DNA of 12,345 nt from Eubacteriales bacterium (GCA_029974035.1 JARKQG010000074.1:1-12345), one strand, 5' to 3'. Counted from the stretch's first letter, positions 1 to 7,783 are shown. The notes: generated by a model not told the origin, from the sequence alone. Numbers and translations are program-made.

Positions 1-46
1 TGTTATCGTCCGCAAAATCGATGCCGGGCGTGCGCCGCGCGGCTCG

Positions 47-1585
47 TCAGTCCTGGATCAGGCACTTGCCCGTCATTTCCTTGGGCTGGGGGAGACCCAT
101 CATGCGCAAAAGCGTCGGCGACAGGTCGCACAGCCGCCCACCGGTGGCGAGGGTGTGCTTCGGGTGCGCCGGGTCCACCACGATCATGGGCACGGGGTTG
201 GTGGTGTGGGCGGTGAAGGGCTCGCCCGTCACCGGGTCCACCATCTGGTCGGCGTTGCCGTGGTCCGCGGTGATGATGGCCTTGCCGCCCATTTTGAGCA
301 CCGCATCCATCACCCTGCCCACGCATTCATCCACGGTGCGCACGGCCTTGATGGCGGCCTCCATCACGCCGGTGTGGCCCACCATGTCGCAGTTGGCGAA
401 GTTGAGCACCATCAGGTCATACTTGCCGGAGAGCACGCGCTTGACGGCCTCCTCGGTGACGCCGTAGGCGCTCATCTCGGGCTGCAGGTCGTAGGTGGCC
501 ACCTTCGGAGAGGGGATCAGCGCGCGGTCCTCGCCGGGGCGGGGTTCTTCCACGCCGCCGTTGAAGAAGAAGGTGACGTGGGCGTATTTTTCCGTCTCGG
601 CGATGCGCAGCTGGGTTTTGCCCAGGTTCGACAGGTATTCGCCCATCGTATTTTTCAGCGAATCCGGATGGAAGGCGATGTCCAGGTTGGTGAAGGTGGC
701 GTCGTACTGGGTCATCGACACAAAGTGCACCGGCTTGTAGCCGCCGACCCGCGGAAAGTCCGCAAAATCCGGCTCAATCAGCGCGCGGGTCAGCTCGCGG
801 GTGCGGTCGGGGCGGAAGTTGAAGAAGATCACCGAATCGCCCGCCTCGACGGTGGCGACGGGCTTGCCGTCCTTCAGGACCACCGTGGGCTTGACAAATT
901 CGTCCGTCACATCGTCGTCATAGGACTTTTGCATGGCCTCGGCGGCGCTGATCGCGGTGAGGCCGACGCCCATCAGCGCCTCATAGCCCTTCTGAACGCG
1001 GTCCCAGCGCTTGTCGCGGTCCATGGAATAGTAGCGGCCCGCTACGGACGCAATTTTTCCGCAGCCGATCTCCGCCATCTTGTCCTCAAGGGTGAGGATG
1101 TAATCCTTGCCGCTGGAAGGGGGCACATCGCGGCCGTCCATCAGGCAGTGCACAAAGGCCTTGTCCGCCATGCCGCGGCGCTTCGCCATTTCAAGGAGCG
1201 CGTAGAGGTGGGTGAGGTGGCTGTGCACGCCGCCGTCGGAACAAAGCCCGATGAAGTGCACCTTGCCGCCGGTCTTCTTCGCGCTTTCAATGGCACCCAC
1301 CAGCGCGGAGTTTTCGAAAAAGTCGCCGTCCTCGATGGACTTGGTGATGCGGGTCAGTTCCTGATACACCACGCGACCCGCGCCGATGTTCAGGTGGCCC
1401 ACCTCGCTGTTGCCCATTTGCCCGTCGGGAAGGCCCACGGAGAGGCCCGACGCGCCGATCTGCGTCATCGAGTACGTTTCAATCAGTTTATCCAGGTTGG
1501 GGGTACCGGCGGCATAGATGGCGTTTCCCTCGTGGACCGGGTTGATGCCGAACCCGTCCATAATGATGAGTGCGGTGATGGCCAT
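47..1585 (-). CDS. gpmI: 2,3-bisphosphoglycerate-independent phosphoglycerate mutase
   Basis: Interconverts 3-phosphoglycerate and 2-phosphoglycerate in cytoplasmic glycolysis, using two metal ions (Mn in Bacillus homologues) and a phosphoserine intermediate. The product is 512 residues, the normal family length. The catalytic serine is S60 in GNSEVGH. The metal ligands of the alkaline-phosphatase-like fold are all visible: D10 in IMDGFG, D400 and H404 in NCDMVGHTG, D441 and H442 in ADHGN, and H460 in HTTNPVP. The start at 1585 puts the [14 protein letters not shown]-terminus where the family begins; the longer reading frame upstream lies inside tpiA. Its ATG shares one base with the tpiA stop, so translation is probably coupled. 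It is the last gene of pgk-tpiA-gpmI visible here. No terminator or enolase start is visible in bases 1-46. Confidence 0.98.
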   Translation of the reverse strand: MAITALIIMDGFGINPVHEGNAIYAAGTPNLDKLIETYSMTQIGASGLSVGLPDGQMGNSEVGHLNIGAGRVVYQELTRITKSIEDGDFFENSALVGAIESAKKTGGKVHFIGLCSDGGVHSHLTHLYALLEMAKRRGMADKAFVHCLMDGRDVPPSSGKDYILTLEDKMAEIGCGKIASVAGRYYSMDRDKRWDRVQKGYEALMGVGLTAISAAEAMQKSYDDDVTDEFVKPTVVLKDGKPVATVEAGDSVIFFNFRPDRTRELTRALIEPDFADFPRVGGYKPVHFVSMTQYDATFTNLDIAFHPDSLKNTMGEYLSNLGKTQLRIAETEKYAHVTFFFNGGVEEPRPGEDRALIPSPKVATYDLQPEMSAYGVTEEAVKRVLSGKYDLMVLNFANCDMVGHTGVMEAAIKAVRTVDECVGRVMDAVLKMGGKAIITADHGNADQMVDPVTGEPFTAHTTNPVPMIVVDPAHPKHTLATGGRLCDLSPTLLRMMGLPQPKEMTGKCLIQD

Positions 1586-2331
1586 CAGAAATTCACCACC
1601 TGGGAGAAATCGACCGCCTTCAGGCTGGCACCGCCGATGAGGCCGCCGTCGATTTCGCTCTGCGCCATCAGACCCTTGACGTTGCCGGGGTTCATGGAGC
1701 CGCCGTACTGGATACGCACCTTGGAGGCGACTTCCTCGCCATACTTGCCGGCGATGGCTTTGCGAATGACGCCGATGGTTTCGTTCGCCTGCTCGTCGGT
1801 GGCGGTAAGGCCGGTGCCGATGGCCCACACGGGTTCGTAGGCGACCACGACGGCGGCGACCTGGTCGCCGGTAAGGCCCGTCAGCGCCATCAGCGTCTGA
1901 TAGGATACGATGGCGTCGGTGTAGGCACCCTCGCGCTCCTCCTTGGTTTCGCCCACGCAGACAATGGGGGTAAGGCCTGCGGCCACCGCGGCCGCGGTGC
2001 GCTTGTTGACGGTCTTGTCGGTCTCGCCGAAGTACTGGCGGCGCTCGGAGTGGCCGATGATCGCGTATTCGCAGCCGACAGCCTTGAGCATGTCGGCCGA
2101 CAGCTCACCGGTGAAGGCGCCCTTGGGGGCGAAGTGCACGTTCTGGGCGCCCAGCTTGACGTTGGTGCCTTTGAGGACCGGCGCGACGGCCGCCAGACAC
2201 ACCGCGGGGGGGCAGACCACCACGTCGCACTTGGCGTCCTTCACCAGCGGGATCAGTTCGGTGACCAGCTGGACGGCTTCCTCAGGGGTCTTGTTCATTT
2301 TCCAGTTTCCGGCAATGATGGGCTTGCGCAT
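1585..2331 (-). CDS. tpiA: triose-phosphate isomerase
   Basis: Interconverts dihydroxyacetone phosphate and glyceraldehyde 3-phosphate in the cytoplasm, normally as a dimeric TIM barrel. The 248 residues match the usual length. Active-site residues are present: N9 and K11 in GNWKMN, H94 in GHSERR, and the catalytic base E166 in [11 protein letters not shown], followed by the flexible loop 6 at about 167-178. Phosphate-binding glycines lie in YGGSMN (about 209-214) and GLIGGASL (about 230-237). The ATG at 2331 follows a strong AAGGAGG ribosome binding site at 2339-2345. It is the second gene of the glycolytic operon, separated from pgk by 65 bases that carry a hairpin, and it ends in a one-base overlap with gpmI. 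Confidence 0.98.
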   Translation of the reverse strand: MRKPIIAGNWKMNKTPEEAVQLVTELIPLVKDAKCDVVVCPPAVCLAAVAPVLKGTNVKLGAQNVHFAPKGAFTGELSADMLKAVGCEYAIIGHSERRQYFGETDKTVNKRTAAAVAAGLTPIVCVGETKEEREGAYTDAIVSYQTLMALTGLTGDQVAAVVVAYEPVWAIGTGLTATDEQANETIGVIRKAIAGKYGEEVASKVRIQYGGSMNPGNVKGLMAQSEIDGGLIGGASLKAVDFSQVVNF

Positions 2332-2338
2332 GGGGTTT

Positions 2339-2345
2339 CCTCCTT
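2339..2345 (-). promoter_or_regulatory. ribosome binding site of tpiA
   Basis: AAGGAGG on the minus strand, seven bases before the tpiA ATG. It is a near-perfect Shine-Dalgarno sequence. Together with the hairpin just upstream, it suggests tpiA is translated independently of pgk rather than by coupling. Confidence 0.85.
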
Positions 2346-2360
2346 AAAAACTCGTTTGTA

Positions 2361-2384
2361 CGGCGGAGGCCGGGGCCTCCGCCG
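2361..2384 (-). other. intercistronic GC hairpin between pgk and tpiA
   Basis: A perfect 10-bp inverted repeat, CGGCGGAGGC and GCCTCCGCCG, encloses a 4-base loop. It lies 12 bases after the pgk stop. On the transcribed (minus) strand it is followed by about ten mixed bases and only then by a run of five T just before the tpiA ribosome binding site, so it is not a standard intrinsic terminator. It could stabilise or process the upstream pgk message, or set the pgk to tpiA expression ratio by partial termination. The structure is seen; the function is inferred. Confidence 0.7.
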
Positions 2385-2396
2385 GTCAGGATGCGA

Positions 2397-3581
2397 TTAC
2401 TTGTCGTTCAGCGCCGCGACGCCGGGCAGCTCCTTGCCCTCCAGGAATTCGAGGGACGCGCCGCCGCCGGTGGAGATGTGGCTCATCTTGTCGGCAAGGC
2501 CCATCTGGGTGACCGCCGCCGCGGAGTCGCCGCCGCCGATAATCGTGGTGGCGTCGGAGGCCGCCAGCGCCTTGGCGATGGCCAGGGTCCCCTCGGCGAA
2601 GTTGGGCATCTCGAACACGCCCATCGGGCCGTTCCAGACCACCGTCTTGGCCTTTTTGATCTCCTCGGTGAACAGCTCGATGGTCTTGGGGCCGATGTCC
2701 ATGCCGGAGAAGCCGTCCGGAATATCGTAGGCGTCCACGACCTTGATGTTGCAGTCGTTGGAGAAGGCGTCGCCCGCCAGGTTGTCCACCGGCAGCAGCA
2801 TCTTCACGCCCTTGGCCTCGGCCTTTTCCAGCAGTTCCTTGGCCAGGCCCAGGCGCTCCTCGTCCAAAAGGCTTCCGCCGATCTTGCCGCCCTTGGCCTT
2901 AATGAAGGTGTAGGCCATGCCGCCGCCGATCAAAAGCGTATCCACCTTGTCCAAGAGGTTCGTGATGACGCCGATCTTGTCCTTGACCTTGGCGCCGCCG
3001 AGAATCGCCACGAAGGGGCGCGCCGGATTGGTGATCGCGCCGCCCAAAAAGTCCAGCTCCTTGCCGATCAAAAAGCCCGCGACCGCCGGCAGATACGCGG
3101 CGACGCCCGCCGTGGAGGCGTGGGCGCGGTGCACGGTGCCAAAGGCGTCGGACACGTAGATGTCCGCCAGGGAAGCCAGTTCCTTTGAGAGCCCGGGGTC
3201 GTTCTTCTCCTCGCTGGGCATGAAGCGCACGTTCTCCAGCAGCACCGCCTCGCCGGGCTTTACGGCCGCGGCCAGCGCCTTGGCGTCCGGGCCTACGACG
3301 TCCTTGGCCAGTTTGACGGCAAAGCCCAGCTTGCCGCTCAGCGCCTTGGCCACCGGCGCCAGCGAGTACTTCATGTTGAATTCGCCCTTGGGACGCCCCA
3401 GGTGCGAGCAGAGGATGACTGCCGCGTTGTGGTCCAGCAAATACCGGATCGTGGGCAGCGCGGCGTTGATGCGCGTTTCATCCGTGATGTTCATGTCCGC
3501 GTCCAGCGGCACGTTGAAGTCGCAGCGCACAAGCACTTTCTTGCCGTTTACGTCAATGTCCCGGACCGTTTTCTTGTTCAT
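2397..3581 (-). CDS. pgk: phosphoglycerate kinase
   Basis: Transfers the acyl phosphate of 1,3-bisphosphoglycerate to ADP, giving ATP and 3-phosphoglycerate, in the cytoplasm. The product is 394 residues, typical of bacterial monomeric PGK. N-domain substrate motifs are RCDFNVP (19-25), HLGRPKG (60-66), LLENVRF (114-120) and the [13 protein letters not shown] segment (145-157). C-domain nucleotide motifs are GGAKVKDK (195-202), [11 protein letters not shown] (314-324), GGGDSAAAV (349-357) and STGGGASLE (370-378). The ATG at 3581 lies 8 bases after an AGGAG at 3590-3594. A longer open frame continues to 3740 but runs through the promoter and is not part of the protein. First gene of the pgk-tpiA-gpmI operon. 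Confidence 0.98.
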   Translation of the reverse strand: MNKKTVRDIDVNGKKVLVRCDFNVPLDADMNITDETRINAALPTIRYLLDHNAAVILCSHLGRPKGEFNMKYSLAPVAKALSGKLGFAVKLAKDVVGPDAKALAAAVKPGEAVLLENVRFMPSEEKNDPGLSKELASLADIYVSDAFGTVHRAHASTAGVAAYLPAVAGFLIGKELDFLGGAITNPARPFVAILGGAKVKDKIGVITNLLDKVDTLLIGGGMAYTFIKAKGGKIGGSLLDEERLGLAKELLEKAEAKGVKMLLPVDNLAGDAFSNDCNIKVVDAYDIPDGFSGMDIGPKTIELFTEEIKKAKTVVWNGPMGVFEMPNFAEGTLAIAKALAASDATTIIGGGDSAAAVTQMGLADKMSHISTGGGASLEFLEGKELPGVAALNDK

Positions 3582-3638
3582 GGGCCACACTCCTATCCGA
3601 TATGAAGAATAAGAAATAATTGATAAAATCCAACTATC

Positions 3639-3667
3639 AATATACCCTAAAAATGTTAATCTGTCCA
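3639..3667 (-). promoter_or_regulatory. sigma-A-like promoter of the pgk operon
   Basis: On the minus strand, a -35 box TGGACA (3662-3667) and a -10 box TATATT (3639-3644) are separated by exactly 17 bases, each one mismatch from consensus. The predicted start is near 3632, giving an AT-rich leader of about 50 bases before pgk. It lies back to back with the plus-strand ecfA1 promoter. No clear operator was recognised. Confidence 0.75.
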
Positions 3668-3717
3668 GCGCACAAAAATAGATTGCCCGGATTGCTGCGA
3701 TTTTAACGTGAAAATGG

Positions 3718-3723
3718 TATAAT
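3718..3723 (+). promoter_or_regulatory. extended -10 promoter of the ecfA1-ecfA2-ecfT-truA operon
   Basis: A perfect TATAAT preceded by TG one base upstream (TGGTATAAT, 3715-3723) forms an extended -10 element. The -35 is poor: TTGCTG at 3692-3697 would need a 20-base spacer. Transcription should begin near 3730. This makes a TTG at 3732 an unlikely start codon and supports the GTG at 3753. Confidence 0.7.
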
Positions 3724-3740
3724 GAAACGCCTTGATTCAT

Positions 3741-3748
3741 GGGGGTGA
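3741..3748 (+). promoter_or_regulatory. ribosome binding site deciding the ecfA1 start
   Basis: GGGGGTGA resembles the AGGAGGTGA consensus. The G-run ends 7 bases before the GTG at 3753 and only 4 before the GTG at 3750, which favours 3753. The upstream TTG at 3732 has no room for a leader. Confidence 0.6.
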
Positions 3749-3752
3749 AGTG

Positions 3753-4577
3753 GTGCCGATCATTCAGGTTGAAAACGCGCGCTACCGCTACGGGGAAGAG
3801 AAGAAAATGGCGGTGGACGGCGTGACGCTAAACGTCGAAAAGGGCGAATTTGTGGCGGTTCTGGGGCACAATGGCAGCGGGAAGTCCACGCTGGCCAAGC
3901 TGATCAACGCGCTGTTTCTGCCCACGGAGGGCCGCGTGCTGGTGGCCGGGCTGGATACGGCGGGGAAGGACAGCGCCTGGGATGTGCGCCGCCATTGCGG
4001 CATGGTGTTCCAGAATCCGGACAACCAGCTGGTGGCCACCGTGGTGGAGGAGGACGTGGCCTTTGGCTTGGAAAACATCGGCGTGCCCACCGAGGAGATT
4101 CGGCGGCGCGTCGACGAGGCGCTGGACATGGTGGGCATGCTGGCCTACGCGCGCCACGCGCCCCACATGCTCTCCGGCGGGCAGAAGCAGCGGGTGGCCA
4201 TCGCGGGCGTCGTGGCCATGCGGCCGGACGTGATCGTGTTTGACGAGGCCACCGCCATGCTGGACCCCTCTGGCCGGCGGGACGTGATGGCCATCGCCCA
4301 AGCGCTCAACCGGGAGGGCATCACGGTGGTGTGGATCACCCATTTCATGCGGGAGGCTTCGCTGGCGGGCCGCGTGATCGTGATGGACAAGGGGAAAATC
4401 GCGCTGGAGGGCTCGCCCGTGGCGGTGTTCGAGCAGGTGGACCGGGTGCGCGCGCTGGGGCTGGATGTGCCGGAAATGGTGGATCTCGCCGGACAGCTGC
4501 GGGAAAAGGGCGTGCCGCTCCCCGAGGGTGTCATGACTGTGGATGAAATGGTGGTGGAACTTTGTCGATTGAAGTAA
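3753..4577 (+). CDS. ecfA1: ECF transporter ATPase EcfA1
   Basis: One of the two ATPases that power energy-coupling-factor importers for vitamins and metal ions at the inner face of the membrane; EcfA1 and EcfA2 form a heterodimer bound to EcfT. From the GTG at 3753 it is 274 residues. Walker A is GHNGSGKST (38-46), the Q-loop is Q87 in MVFQNPDNQ, the ABC signature is LSGGQKQR (140-147), Walker B ends in D164-E165, and the switch histidine is H197 in ITHFM. The DEATAMLDP form is typical of EcfA1, whereas EcfA2 has DEPxAGLDP. A C-terminal extension after about 215 fits the ECF-specific region. The end overlaps ecfA2 by 16 bases. The exact start is less certain (GTG 3750 is possible). Confidence 0.95.
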   Translation: MPIIQVENARYRYGEEKKMAVDGVTLNVEKGEFVAVLGHNGSGKSTLAKLINALFLPTEGRVLVAGLDTAGKDSAWDVRRHCGMVFQNPDNQLVATVVEEDVAFGLENIGVPTEEIRRRVDEALDMVGMLAYARHAPHMLSGGQKQRVAIAGVVAMRPDVIVFDEATAMLDPSGRRDVMAIAQALNREGITVVWITHFMREASLAGRVIVMDKGKIALEGSPVAVFEQVDRVRALGLDVPEMVDLAGQLREKGVPLPEGVMTVDEMVVELCRLK

Positions 4578-5434
4578 GGGCGCTCAGCCACATCTACATG
4601 CCGGGCAGCCCGTTTCAATCGGTGGCGCTGCACGATGTGAGTTTTTCCGTTCCGGACGGGCAGTTCGTGGGGCTCATCGGCCATACGGGCAGCGGCAAGT
4701 CCACGCTGGTGCAGCACCTGAACGGCCTGATCAAGCCCACCGGCGGCGAGGTGCGGGTGGACGGCGAATCCCTCTCCGACAAGGGGACGGACCTGCGCGC
4801 CGTCCGGCGCAAGGTGGGGCTGGTGTTTCAGTACCCGGAATATCAGCTCTTTGAGGAAACGGTGGCCAAGGACATCGCCTTCGGGCCCGGAAACCTGGGG
4901 CTTTCCCAGGCCGAGATCGATGAGCGCGTGCGCGAGGCCGCCCATCTGGTGGGCCTGGCGGACGATCTGCTGGAGCGGTCGCCCTTCGAGCTGTCCGGCG
5001 GGCAGAAGCGCCGGGTGGCCATCGCGGGCGTGCTGGCCATGCGGCCCACCACGCTGATCCTGGACGAACCCGCGGCGGGCCTCGACCCCCGCGGCCACGG
5101 CCGGATGATGGAAATCATGCGTTCGCTGCACCAGCGGGGCGGCATGACGCTGATCATGGTGTCCCACAGCATGTCCGACGTGGCGAAGCTCTGTTCCCGC
5201 ATCCTGGTGATGAACCGGGGCACGCTGGCGATGGACGGCGCGCCGGAGGACATCTTCATGCTGGGCACCAAGCTCTCCGAAATGGGCCTGGGCCTGCCGC
5301 CCAGCGCGGAGCTTTCGGAACGGCTGCGAAACGAGGGCTTCCGGCTGCCGCCGGACGTGTGGACGACGGAACAGCTGGTGCAATGGCTGCCGGGGCTTCT
5401 CGGCGGGAAGGGAGGGGAGCGCCGTGGCCTTTGA
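4562..5434 (+). CDS. ecfA2: ECF transporter ATPase EcfA2
   Basis: Second ATPase of the ECF energising module, 290 residues. Walker A is GHTGSGKST (40-48), the Q-loop is Q90 in LVFQYPEYQLF, the signature is LSGGQKR (144-150), Walker B is LILDEPAAGLDP with D168-E169, and the switch histidine is H202 in SHSM. The start is a TTG inside ecfA1. It gives MSIEV and the HIYMPGSPF segment that EcfA2 proteins typically carry, so the TTG is preferred although its ribosome binding site (GGTGG about 4551-4556) is weak. Translation is probably coupled to ecfA1. It overlaps ecfT by 11 bases. The order A1-A2-T is the usual one in Bacillota. Confidence 0.95.
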   Translation: MSIEVRALSHIYMPGSPFQSVALHDVSFSVPDGQFVGLIGHTGSGKSTLVQHLNGLIKPTGGEVRVDGESLSDKGTDLRAVRRKVGLVFQYPEYQLFEETVAKDIAFGPGNLGLSQAEIDERVREAAHLVGLADDLLERSPFELSGGQKRRVAIAGVLAMRPTTLILDEPAAGLDPRGHGRMMEIMRSLHQRGGMTLIMVSHSMSDVAKLCSRILVMNRGTLAMDGAPEDIFMLGTKLSEMGLGLPPSAELSERLRNEGFRLPPDVWTTEQLVQWLPGLLGGKGGERRGL

Positions 5435-6215
5435 TATCACCCTGGGCCAGTTCTATCCGGGCGATTCCCCGCTGCACCGGTTGGACCCGCGGTCGAAGCT
5501 GGTGCTCACCTTCGCGCTGATCGTGGGCGTATTCCTGGCCGACAGCTATCCGGCCTATGCGCTGTTTTTCGCCTACGTGCTGGGCGCGGCGCGCCTCTCG
5601 GGCATTCCGCTGAAGCTGATGCTCAAGGGGCTGAAGGCGGTGTACTTCATCATCGCGCTGACCTTTGTGCTCAACGCCTTCTTCGGCGCGGGCCAGACGG
5701 TCCTTTTTCACTGGCAGTTTCTGACCATTACCCGCGAGGGGCTGCGCACGGCGGTGTTCATGGCGCTCCGGCTGATGCTGCTGGTGCTGGGCACGCAGCT
5801 GCTCACCCTCACCACCTCGCCCATCGCGCTGACGGACGGCCTCGAGCGGCTCATGTCGCCCCTTGCCAGAATCGGCTTTCCCGCCCACGAGATGGCCATG
5901 ATGATGTCCATCGCCCTGCGCTTCATCCCGACGCTTCTGGAGGAGGCCGACAAGATCATGAAGGCGCAGACCGCCCGCGGCGCGGACTTTGAAACGGGCA
6001 ATCTGATGGCCCGCGCCAAGGCGATGATTCCGCTATTGGTGCCGCTTTTCGTCAGCGCGTTTCGCCGGGCGGACGAACTGGCGCTGGCCATGGAGGCCCG
6101 CTGCTATCGCGGTGGCGCGAACCGCACGCGGCTGCGGGTGCTGCGCTACACAAGGCTGGACGCCTGGGCGGCCCTCAGCATGGCGCTTCTGCTGGTGGGC
6201 GTGATCCTGCTGTGA
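5424..6215 (+). CDS. ecfT: ECF transporter transmembrane protein EcfT
   Basis: Membrane scaffold that links interchangeable substrate-binding S proteins to the EcfA1/EcfA2 ATPases. The product is 263 residues. It begins with the family LDPRSKL segment (20-26) and has hydrophobic stretches at about 27-60, 72-88, 108-132, 200-215 and 246-263. Coupling helices carry the two Ala-Arg motifs that contact the ATPases: ARG at 184-186 (AQTARGADFE) and ARC at 225-227 (AMEARCYRGG). The second has Cys instead of the textbook Gly. The GTG start lies within the end of ecfA2, after GGAGGGGAG at 5411-5419. No S-component gene is nearby, which is normal for group II systems where S genes are scattered. Its stop overlaps the truA start in a GTGA junction. 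Confidence 0.95.
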   Translation: MAFDITLGQFYPGDSPLHRLDPRSKLVLTFALIVGVFLADSYPAYALFFAYVLGAARLSGIPLKLMLKGLKAVYFIIALTFVLNAFFGAGQTVLFHWQFLTITREGLRTAVFMALRLMLLVLGTQLLTLTTSPIALTDGLERLMSPLARIGFPAHEMAMMMSIALRFIPTLLEEADKIMKAQTARGADFETGNLMARAKAMIPLLVPLFVSAFRRADELALAMEARCYRGGANRTRLRVLRYTRLDAWAALSMALLLVGVILL

Positions 6216-6964
6216 CGCGGCGCATCCGGCTGACCGTCGAGTACGACGGTACGGACTACGCGGGCTGGCAGCGGCAGCAAAACGCCGTATCCGTGCAGCA
6301 GCGCCTTGAGGAAGCCCTTTCGCGGCTGACGGGCGCGCCCGTCGCCGTCACGGGTGCCAGCCGCACCGACGCGGGCGTGCACGCGCTGGGGCAGGTGGCC
6401 CACTTTGACACCGCCGCCCGCATCCCGGGCGACAAGTTCTCCTTTGCGCTCAACACCCTGCTGCCACCGGACATCCGGGTTCGCGCCTCGCGCGACGCGC
6501 GGCCGGACTTTCACGCGCGCTTTGACGCCCGGGGGAAGCTCTACCGCTACCTGATCCACAATCACGCCCACGCGCCCGCCATCGGAAGGAATACCCACGC
6601 ACACGTCATCTACCCGCTGGATGAGGCCCTTATGGCGGAGGAGGCCCGGCGCGCGGTGGGCACCCACGACTTCGCGGCCTTTGCCGCCAGCGGCTCCGTC
6701 GTCCGGGACACCGTGCGCACGGTGCGCGACGTCGAGGTGCTTCGCCGCGGCGACGAGGTGCAGATCCTCGTGCGCGGCGACGGTTTCCTATACAATATGG
6801 TGCGCATCCTCGCAGGCACGCTGATCGGCGTGGGCAGCGGCAAGATCGCCCCCGGCGCGGTATCCCGGGCGATCGAGGGCAAAAGCCGCCTGGACCTGGG
6901 GCCTACCGCGCCCGCCTGCGGCCTGACGCTGATGCGCGTCTACTACGAGGACGATCCGCGCTGA
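6212..6964 (+). CDS. truA: tRNA pseudouridine(38-40) synthase TruA
   Basis: Converts uridines 38, 39 and 40 in the anticodon stem-loop of many tRNAs to pseudouridine. The product is 250 residues, the normal bacterial length. The N-terminal YDGTDYAGWQRQ (11-22) and the catalytic aspartate D53 in GASRTDAGVHA (48-58) are intact; the second half carries FLYNMVRILAG and the RLDLGPTAPACGL segment common to TruA. The GTG start overlaps the ecfT stop by four bases (GTGA), so translation is almost certainly coupled. In many Bacillota truA follows ecfT and precedes rplM-rpsI; here the next gene is unrelated and has its own promoter. No convincing terminator was seen after the stop. Confidence 0.97.
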   Translation: MTRRIRLTVEYDGTDYAGWQRQQNAVSVQQRLEEALSRLTGAPVAVTGASRTDAGVHALGQVAHFDTAARIPGDKFSFALNTLLPPDIRVRASRDARPDFHARFDARGKLYRYLIHNHAHAPAIGRNTHAHVIYPLDEALMAEEARRAVGTHDFAAFAASGSVVRDTVRTVRDVEVLRRGDEVQILVRGDGFLYNMVRILAGTLIGVGSGKIAPGAVSRAIEGKSRLDLGPTAPACGLTLMRVYYEDDPR

Positions 6965-7020
6965 TTGCGGCGGTTTTGGCCCTATCGCTCGTGAAAGATC
7001 GATAAAATCTTTGTGAACAG

Positions 7021-7050
7021 GCGACAAGCTTTGCCCGTTTATGCTATAAT
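7021..7050 (+). promoter_or_regulatory. promoter of the NifU-like/GGGtGRT gene pair
   Basis: TATAAT at 7045-7050 is preceded by TG one base upstream (TGCTATAAT), an extended -10. GCGACA at 7021-7026, with an 18-base spacer, is a partial -35 (4 of 6). The predicted start near 7057 leaves about 30 bases of leader, containing the GGGAGGA ribosome binding site at 7074-7080. Confidence 0.7.
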
Positions 7051-7087
7051 GCCAAAGATAACAGCCAGTCAAAGGGAGGACGCACGA

Positions 7088-7780
7088 ATGCAGTATTCGC
7101 ACGAAGTGGAGCAGATGGTCTGCGTGGCGAAGGGCCCCCACCACGGTCCCGCGCCGATCCCCGAGGAGGGGAAGTGGGTGCAGGCCAAGGAAGTCACGGA
7201 CATCTCCGGCCTGACCCACGGCGTCGGCTGGTGCGCGCCGCAGCAGGGCGCGTGCAAGCTGACCCTGAACGTCAAAAACGGGATCATCGAAGAGGCGCTG
7301 GTCGAGACCCTCGGCTGCTCCGGCATGACCCATTCCGCCGCCATGGCCGCCGAGATTCTGCCCGGCAAGACCATTCTGGAGGCGCTGAACACCGATCTCG
7401 TGTGCGACGCGATCAACACCGCCATGCGCGAGCTGTTCCTGCAGATCGTGTACGGCCGCACCCAGTCCGCGTTTTCCGACGACGGCCTGCCCATCGGCGC
7501 GGGCCTCGAGGATCTGGGCAAGGGCCTTCGCTCCCAGGTGGGCACCATGTACGGCACCAAGGCCAAGGGCGCCCGGTACCTGGAGATGGCCGAGGGTTAT
7601 GTGCTCTCCATCGGCCTCGACGCGGATGATCAGATCTGCGGCTACAAGTTCCTGTCCCTCGGCAAGATGATGGACGCCATCAAAAAGGGCGTGAACCCGG
7701 CCGAGGCCTACGAAAAGAACATCGGCACCTACGGCCGCTACGACGAGGCGGCCAGGCACATCGACCCGCGCAAGCAGTAA
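7088..7780 (+). CDS. NifU/IscU-like iron-sulfur scaffold homologue, GGGtGRT-linked
   Basis: Homologues are usually annotated as iron-sulfur cluster assembly scaffold protein. The 230 residues resemble the IscU fold in the core: KLTLNVKNGIIEEALVETLG (57-76), then C77 and S-G-M-T-H-S-A-A-M-A-A-E-I-L-P-G-K, like the IscU segment around its second cysteine. Cysteines are C12, C49, C56, C77, C106 and C184. C77 fits a canonical IscU ligand; the first (C-G-D) and third (H-C-S) IscU motifs are not present in standard form, so cluster binding is inferred. The C-terminal half (about 120-230) extends beyond IscU and is unfamiliar. The ATG at 7088 follows GGGAGGA with 7 bases between. It is followed after 15 bases by the GGGtGRT gene. 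No cysteine desulfurase or sulfur carrier lies nearby. Confidence 0.85.
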   Translation: MQYSHEVEQMVCVAKGPHHGPAPIPEEGKWVQAKEVTDISGLTHGVGWCAPQQGACKLTLNVKNGIIEEALVETLGCSGMTHSAAMAAEILPGKTILEALNTDLVCDAINTAMRELFLQIVYGRTQSAFSDDGLPIGAGLEDLGKGLRSQVGTMYGTKAKGARYLEMAEGYVLSIGLDADDQICGYKFLSLGKMMDAIKKGVNPAEAYEKNIGTYGRYDEAARHIDPRKQ

Positions 7781-7783
7781 AGT

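Noticed and set aside
1..46. Possible enolase start or terminator after gpmI
   Set aside because: The 46 bases show no ribosome binding site, start codon in a recognisable frame, or hairpin with T-run. GCCGCGCGGC is a short GC palindrome only.
155..1840. Long plus-strand open frame (561 codons) opposite gpmI and tpiA
   Set aside because: It lies antisense to two certain enzymes, has a low-complexity His/Val/Ala-rich translation and no family motifs. Same GC-bias artefact.
3692..3697. TTGCTG as the -35 box of the ecfA1 promoter
   Set aside because: The 20-base spacer to TATAAT is outside the usual range; the extended -10 is enough to explain the promoter.
3582..3740. N-terminal extension of pgk by about 50 residues
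   Set aside because: The extension reads through the AT-rich leader and promoter; PGK proteins start at the [10 protein letters not shown] position, which has a well-placed AGGAG.
3753..5434. Possibility that the two ABC ATPases belong to a cobalt-specific CbiMNQO system
   Set aside because: CbiM and CbiN are absent, and two different ATPases followed by EcfT and truA match the shared ECF module instead.
4145..5440. Minus-strand open frame (431 codons) opposite ecfA1 and ecfA2
   Set aside because: Both ABC ATPases are intact on the plus strand with all motifs; the antisense frame shows no recognisable domain.
6994..7012. AT-rich inverted repeat AAAGAT/ATCTTT after truA
   Set aside because: Only six weak pairs with a 7-base loop and no T-run; too weak for a terminator and not convincing as an operator.
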